A DNA stretch of 64,000 nucleotides from positions 8,791,717 through 8,855,716 of the forward strand of contig CM060080.1 of the NCBI GenBank assembly GCA_030533445.1, written 5' to 3'. How positions within the stretch are numbered: the first letter of the stretch is position 1; every line of letters begins with the position of its first letter. This document shows, in pieces, positions 61,813-64,000 of this stretch. Position numbers and translations under genes: made by a program. Below the pieces are notes generated by a model. That model was not told the origin of the DNA. It did not search any database and was given only the letters and a program-made list of their open reading frames with translations. This DNA is from Cyprinodon diabolis (Eukaryota > Chordata > Actinopteri > Cyprinodontiformes > Cyprinodontidae).

Positions 61813-62945
61813 GTTCAATTCAATGAGGTTTATTTCTATAGAGCCAATTCACAACACAAGTCATCTCAAGGCACTTTACAGTTCAACCAGATCATGCAGT
61901 CAGATTGATTAAAAGTTTTCTAAGGAAAACCAGTTGATTGCATTGAGTCATTGACTCAAATACAATCCCTCACACTAAGCATGCTTGTAGTGACAGTGGA
62001 GATGAAAAACTCCCTTTTAACAGGAAGAAACCTCCAGCAGAACCAGGCTCAGTGTGAGCGGCCATCTGCTGAGGCCGACTGGGGTTCAAGGAGACAGAAG
62101 CAGACATAGAAAAAGCAGCTGTAAAAGGCGGCCCCGTCCAGGAAACACACAGCCAGGCCAACGAGCACCGAGCCAGCTTCCACGCCAGAGGACGAACAGA
62201 GCACATCCACCCAGTCACGGTCAGAGAAACAGGACTACACTGGAAAACAGGCCGATCTCCAGCATCTAGAAACAAAGGTGTTGATGGCAGCAGCACAGCT
62301 GATATTTCTCTCCAGGATGGAATCACAGACAAACAGGAACAGACCAGATGAAGCTACGAGAAAAAGCAGAGAGAGCAGAATGTAGAGATTGAAATAACAG
62401 ATTCTGCAGAATAGGAGAATAGAGAGAGAATGAAGCAGAATGATGAAATAGGGGTCTCTATGTCCTCCAGCACTCTAAGTCTATAGCAGCATAACGATAG
62501 AGATAGCTCAGGATAACCTGAGCCACTCTAACTATAATAATACATTTTATTAAAAAAAAAAAAAGGCGCCTCTCCGGACACTCAAGGTCACCGTACAAAG
62601 GCATAAAAACAGTGTCAGAAAAAATAAAAATATTTAAAAACATTTAAAAAAATATAGAGGCTGTTACAGTGAAATTGATATTTAAAGAGAATAAGCAATC
62701 TTGAACAGATGGGTTTTGGGTTGCATTTTAAAATGGAGAATTGAGTCTGTGTTTTTCTAAATATAAGCTTTATCAAAAAGGAAAGTTTTAAGCCTAGCCT
62801 TAAAAGTAGACAGGGTGTCTGCCTCACGGACTAAAACTGGTAGTTGGTTCCACAGGCGAGTGAGTTCCTGTGAGAACGGCGACAATGGATCGCCACTGTT
62901 CGGTGCCATTTCCCTTTTTCCTCTGAGCACGCAGCAGCCGGTTTG
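61813..62945 (-). mobile_element. 5'-truncated LINE: RT C-terminus and 3' UTR
   Basis: The minus-strand frame at 62757-62940 ends in LTRLWNQLPVLVREADTLSTFKARLKTFLFDKAY (in pieces), the C-terminal signature of L2/CR1-type LINE proteins. About 900 bases of 3' UTR follow, ending at 61813 in a TTCAATTCAATGAGGTTTAT tail. The same UTR occurs at 27005 and 50530, always in this orientation. Confidence 0.7.
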
Positions 62946-62959
62946 CTTGGACTGGCAAT

Positions 62960-63535
62960 GAATCATTAGCCTCGTGAGACCATCCTGATCTCGCAAGCTT
63001 TCAAGGTTTCACTCACAGATCAGTCTGGAGACTCTCCGTTAAAGAAAATTTGGAGCAGTTCACCAACATACGTCCAATCAGCGTTGGCTTTGAGGCGGGT
63101 TGAGGTGTGACGCAACGAGAAGCGCGACAGTTCAGTCTAAAGAACATGGCGGCTTCAGCCGATGAAACTAGCGTTAGCGTTGCTATCGAGCAAGTTTTAT
63201 CGGAATTACAGAGTATTTCTTCACTGAAAGAAGAGGAAAACACTGCTCTGGAGGCTTTTCTCAGAGGAAAAGATGTCTTTGCTCTTCTCCCGACTGGTTT
63301 CGGCAAGAGTTTGATCCATCAATTGGCTTGTGCCTGGCTTGTGGTTGTGTTTTCGTCGTCGCTCTGTTAGTACGTCATATGCTTCGTTGATCTGATTGGT
63401 TTATTTGGCCCGTCTATCACAAACATAGGCCAATCAGCTAACCAGTATTTTCACCCCTTCCCAAAATTACTTCAACGGAAGGTTTCCAGATAGATATGCG
63501 GAGCAAATCCATCTGGTGGAGTCAGGTTAATGAAC
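62960..63535 (+). mobile_element. DNA element with imperfect inverted ends carrying a helicase fragment
   Basis: Sequence around 62970-63062 (CATTAGCCT, GTCTGGAGACTCTCCGTTAAAG, AATTTGGAGCAGTTCACC) recurs inverted at about 63455-63530 (revcomp ATCTGGAAACCTTCCGTTGAAG, AATTTTGGGAAGGGGTGAAA, TTCATTAACCT). The exact ends and target duplication are unclear. Between the arms lies the helicase frame at 63146-63370. The superfamily is unassigned; Academ elements are known to carry helicases, but I see no nuclease here. Confidence 0.5.
63146..63370 (+). pseudogene. RecQ-like helicase N-terminal fragment
   Basis: From the ATG at 63146 the 74-residue frame reads MAASADETSVSVAIEQVL, then EEENTALEAFLRGKDVFALL and PTGFGKSLIHQLA. 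GKDVFALLPTGFGKSL is the Q/motif I (Walker A) region of RecQ-family helicases. Translation then leaves the family pattern (CAWLVVVFSSSLC, stop); motifs Ia, II (DEAH), III-VI are absent. ATP binding alone could not give helicase function. It is probably a piece of a multi-copy transposon-borne gene and not a host recq gene. Confidence 0.65.
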
Positions 63536-63553
63536 AACCCAGTCTCATGGGAA

Positions 63554-63605
63554 AATGTACCTCCACTACGTTGGTCCACACTGGAAAACGTAGTGGAGGT
63601 ACATT
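63554..63605. repeat. 19-bp perfect hairpin
   Basis: Arms 63554-63572 and 63587-63605 (AATGTACCTCCACTACGTT and its complement) with a 14-base loop. Confidence 0.88.
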
Positions 63606-64000
63606 AATGGCCATTTTTTTGTGGTACTGTTACATTTCTTCTGCCTGTACGCTTTCTATTGTTTTACGTCCTAGTCACGTGACTTTCAAGATTCCAGCTG
63701 GAAGAAGAAAAAAAATATATATATGGCCGACATTCGCTCATTTTTTTGTGGAAAGATTAATAACTTGAGTTTGTTTTTGCATTAAAATGAGTTTTGATTA
63801 CATTTCTAGTGAGAAATGTATAGTTTGTTGCCAGAATATTTACTCAGGGAATGTACATATTCACTTGCTTGTTCGTTTCTTGCAAAGATTTTTCAAGATA
63901 ATGTGAAACTGTAACATTTTGGTATAAACATGGCCGAGATTTCTGTAACTTTTAGTGGGAAAATCAATAATTTCAATCAGTTTCTGCATTTAAATGGGTT
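63606..64000. other. Window end, nothing recognised
   Basis: AT-rich sequence presumably still in kcnh5 intron 4. Confidence 0.4.

Noticed and set aside
63146..63370. Genuine host RecQ helicase exon
   Set aside because: The frame loses the family pattern right after motif I, has no plausible donor there, and sits between inverted arms inside a kcnh5 intron.

Overview
The window is nuclear DNA from a vertebrate, almost certainly a teleost fish. Two protein-coding genes are split into short exons with GT-AG introns, and most of the rest is a mixture of transposable elements typical of fish genomes (hAT, Tc1, Gypsy with chromodomain, L2/CR1-type LINEs, tRNA-derived SINE) and satellite arrays. 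There are no prokaryotic operons and no CRISPR array.

Genes. The left end holds the last five coding exons of an MDGA-family gene (probably mdga2) on the + strand, positions 2352-8082: the C-terminal MAM domain and the hydrophobic GPI-anchor tail. About 34 kb further on, the + strand carries the first four coding exons of kcnh5 (EAG2-type voltage-gated potassium channel), positions 42455-57048. These encode the N-terminal cap and PAS domain; the membrane-spanning exons lie beyond the window. Both genes point the same way. On human chromosome 14 MDGA2 and KCNH5 lie on the same arm, which supports the mdga2 call.

Layout. 1-8.1 kb: mdga exons, with a LINE (minus strand), a BED-finger hAT element and a foldback element in the introns. 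8-18 kb: intergenic, with a 714-bp hAT element and a 3.7-kb minisatellite. 18.4-24.2 kb: a complete Ty3/Gypsy chromovirus-type retrotransposon on the minus strand with two 704-bp LTRs and a GACGG target duplication. 24.5-37.6 kb: solo LTRs, inverted repeats, a SINE, LINE fossils and a broken hAT-like element. 38.0-39.3 kb: a Tc1 element with an uninterrupted 343-residue transposase and perfect 29-bp inverted ends. 40.2-41.5 kb: an ATCC tetranucleotide array. 42.3-57 kb: kcnh5 exons, with a 3.4-kb 20-bp minisatellite and a LINE in intron 1 and several nested elements in intron 3. 57-64 kb: intron 4, with Tc1, hAT and LINE fossils and an element carrying a RecQ-like helicase fragment.

Most notable signal. 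The 11 bases beside the 5' LTR of the Gypsy element are perfectly complementary to 11 bases in its own LTR, located where transcription should begin (about 30 bases from a TATA box). This is the arrangement expected for Tf1-type self-primed reverse transcription. The intact Tc1 copy, the helicase-bearing element, a pair of abutting perfect hairpins and the higher-order minisatellites are the other points worth checking. I see no clearly new multi-gene system.
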